Both the position numbers and the translations under genes were made by a program. This document shows positions 63,561 to 64,000 of a stretch of 64,000 nt of DNA, piece by piece (the first letter of the stretch is position 1; each line of letters begins with the position of its first letter). Source of the DNA: an uncultured Porphyromonadaceae bacterium. Its GTDB lineage: Bacteria; Bacteroidota; Bacteroidia; Bacteroidales; Muribaculaceae. The notes beneath the pieces were generated by a model. The model was not told the DNA's origin. It ran no database searches and worked only from the letters and a program-made list of their open reading frames with translations. The stretch lies in contig CAMWVE010000003.1 of the NCBI GenBank assembly GCA_947177685.1, positions 1-64,000 of the forward strand. Direction: 5' to 3'.

Positions 63561-64000
63561 ATGAACGAAGCTGAACGCCTCGAAATAATAGCCCTGATGC
63601 AGCGCGAGGTGGTCCCTGCCATGGGATGCACCGAACCGATAGCGGTGGCTCTCTGCGTGGCGCGTGCCGCCGAAATCCTCGGCGAACGCCCCGGGAACAT
63701 AACCGTTGACCTCAGCGCCAACATACTCAAGAACGCCATGGGTGTCGGTATTCCCGGCACCGGCATGACTGGACTTCCGGTTGCCATAGCTCTTGGCGCC
63801 ATCATCGGCAAAAGCAGCTACCGGCTCGAGGTGTTGCGCGATGTCACACCCGAAGCGGTTGCCGAAGCCCGGTCAATGATTGCTGAAAAGCGGATTGAAA
63901 TAAGGCTGAAAAAAGGTATTACCGAGAAACTCTACATTGAGGCGACGCTTGCTGCCGGCGGTCACACTGCCCGCGTAATCATTGCCGGCGGTCACACCTC
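63561..64000 (+). CDS. L-cysteine desulfidase (CyuA/UPF0597) family protein, cut by the window edge
   Basis: An ATG at 63561 opens a frame that runs without stop to the end of the window (146 residues). It begins MNEAERLEIIALMQREVVPA and has the family signature MGCTEPIAVALC with Cys23, then KNAMGVGIPGTGMTGLP. CyuA-type proteins are iron-sulphur cysteine desulfidases. The family also includes serine dehydratase-like proteins, so the substrate is not certain. It starts 9 bp after the CpsB-like gene. Confidence 0.87.
   Translation, partial: MNEAERLEIIALMQREVVPAMGCTEPIAVALCVARAAEILGERPGNITVDLSANILKNAMGVGIPGTGMTGLPVAIALGAIIGKSSYRLEVLRDVTPEAVAEARSMIAEKRIEIRLKKGITEKLYIEATLAAGGHTARVIIAGGHT

Overview
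The window looks like chromosome from a gut-type member of the order Bacteroidales (phylum Bacteroidota). The evidence is a set of TAnnTTTG -7 boxes, several with a TTTG-like -33 box 19-20 bp upstream, two PorU-type C25 peptidases of the type IX secretion system (T9SS), T9SS-style C-terminal sorting domains, and family genes typical of the phylum (DUF3078, DUF3256, DUF3943, DUF4494). The style suggests Muribaculaceae, but the sequence alone does not prove it. I see no rRNA, tRNA, CRISPR array, prophage or insertion sequence.

Layout. Positions 1-10818 hold a secretion/envelope block: PorU, then rex, a degenerate FAH-like gene, a second PorU-like peptidase, a DUF3078 outer-membrane protein and two small exported proteins. 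Positions 10910-13482 carry a DUF4494 gene, a PLP-homeostasis gene and an FHS sugar transporter, closed by a perfect 36-bp palindromic terminator. Positions 13566-23299 (minus strand) carry slyD, a secreted GHL10-type glycosidase, an AT-rich AAA/DUF4143 gene, a DUF3943 protein, a THUMP-like methyltransferase and pgk. Positions 23441-35959 (minus) form one unit with its own promoter: a 2389-residue secreted Asp-box/LamG protein, a protein with two NPCBM-like modules and a haem-receptor-like TonB-dependent receptor. Positions 36095-42097 hold two metallopeptidases (M16 and M3) flanking a small membrane protein. Positions 43128-49783 (minus) carry the helicase, DUF3256, xseA, xseB run and maeB with a long structured leader. 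Positions 50054-52574 (plus) carry a HAD phosphatase, aroB and a cytidylate-kinase-like gene. Positions 52749-59147 (minus) are a nine-gene thiamin operon under a TPP riboswitch. The window ends with ligA, a SemiSWEET transporter, gap, a CpsB-like phosphatase and the start of a cysteine-desulfidase-type gene cut by the window edge.

How the genes work together. The PorU pair would process T9SS cargo. Likely cargo is encoded in the window: the GHL10 protein and the giant Asp-box/LamG protein, with the NPCBM protein less certain. The giant protein, NPCBM protein and TonB receptor form the least familiar unit and may be a surface capture-and-uptake system. The thiamin operon makes the thiazole moiety (thiS, thiF, thiG, thiH, a TenI-like gene), couples it (thiE) and salvages pyrimidine (tenA, thiD), but contains no thiC. 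Its riboswitch shows a visible alternative 11-bp pairing that could switch the 5' strand of P1.
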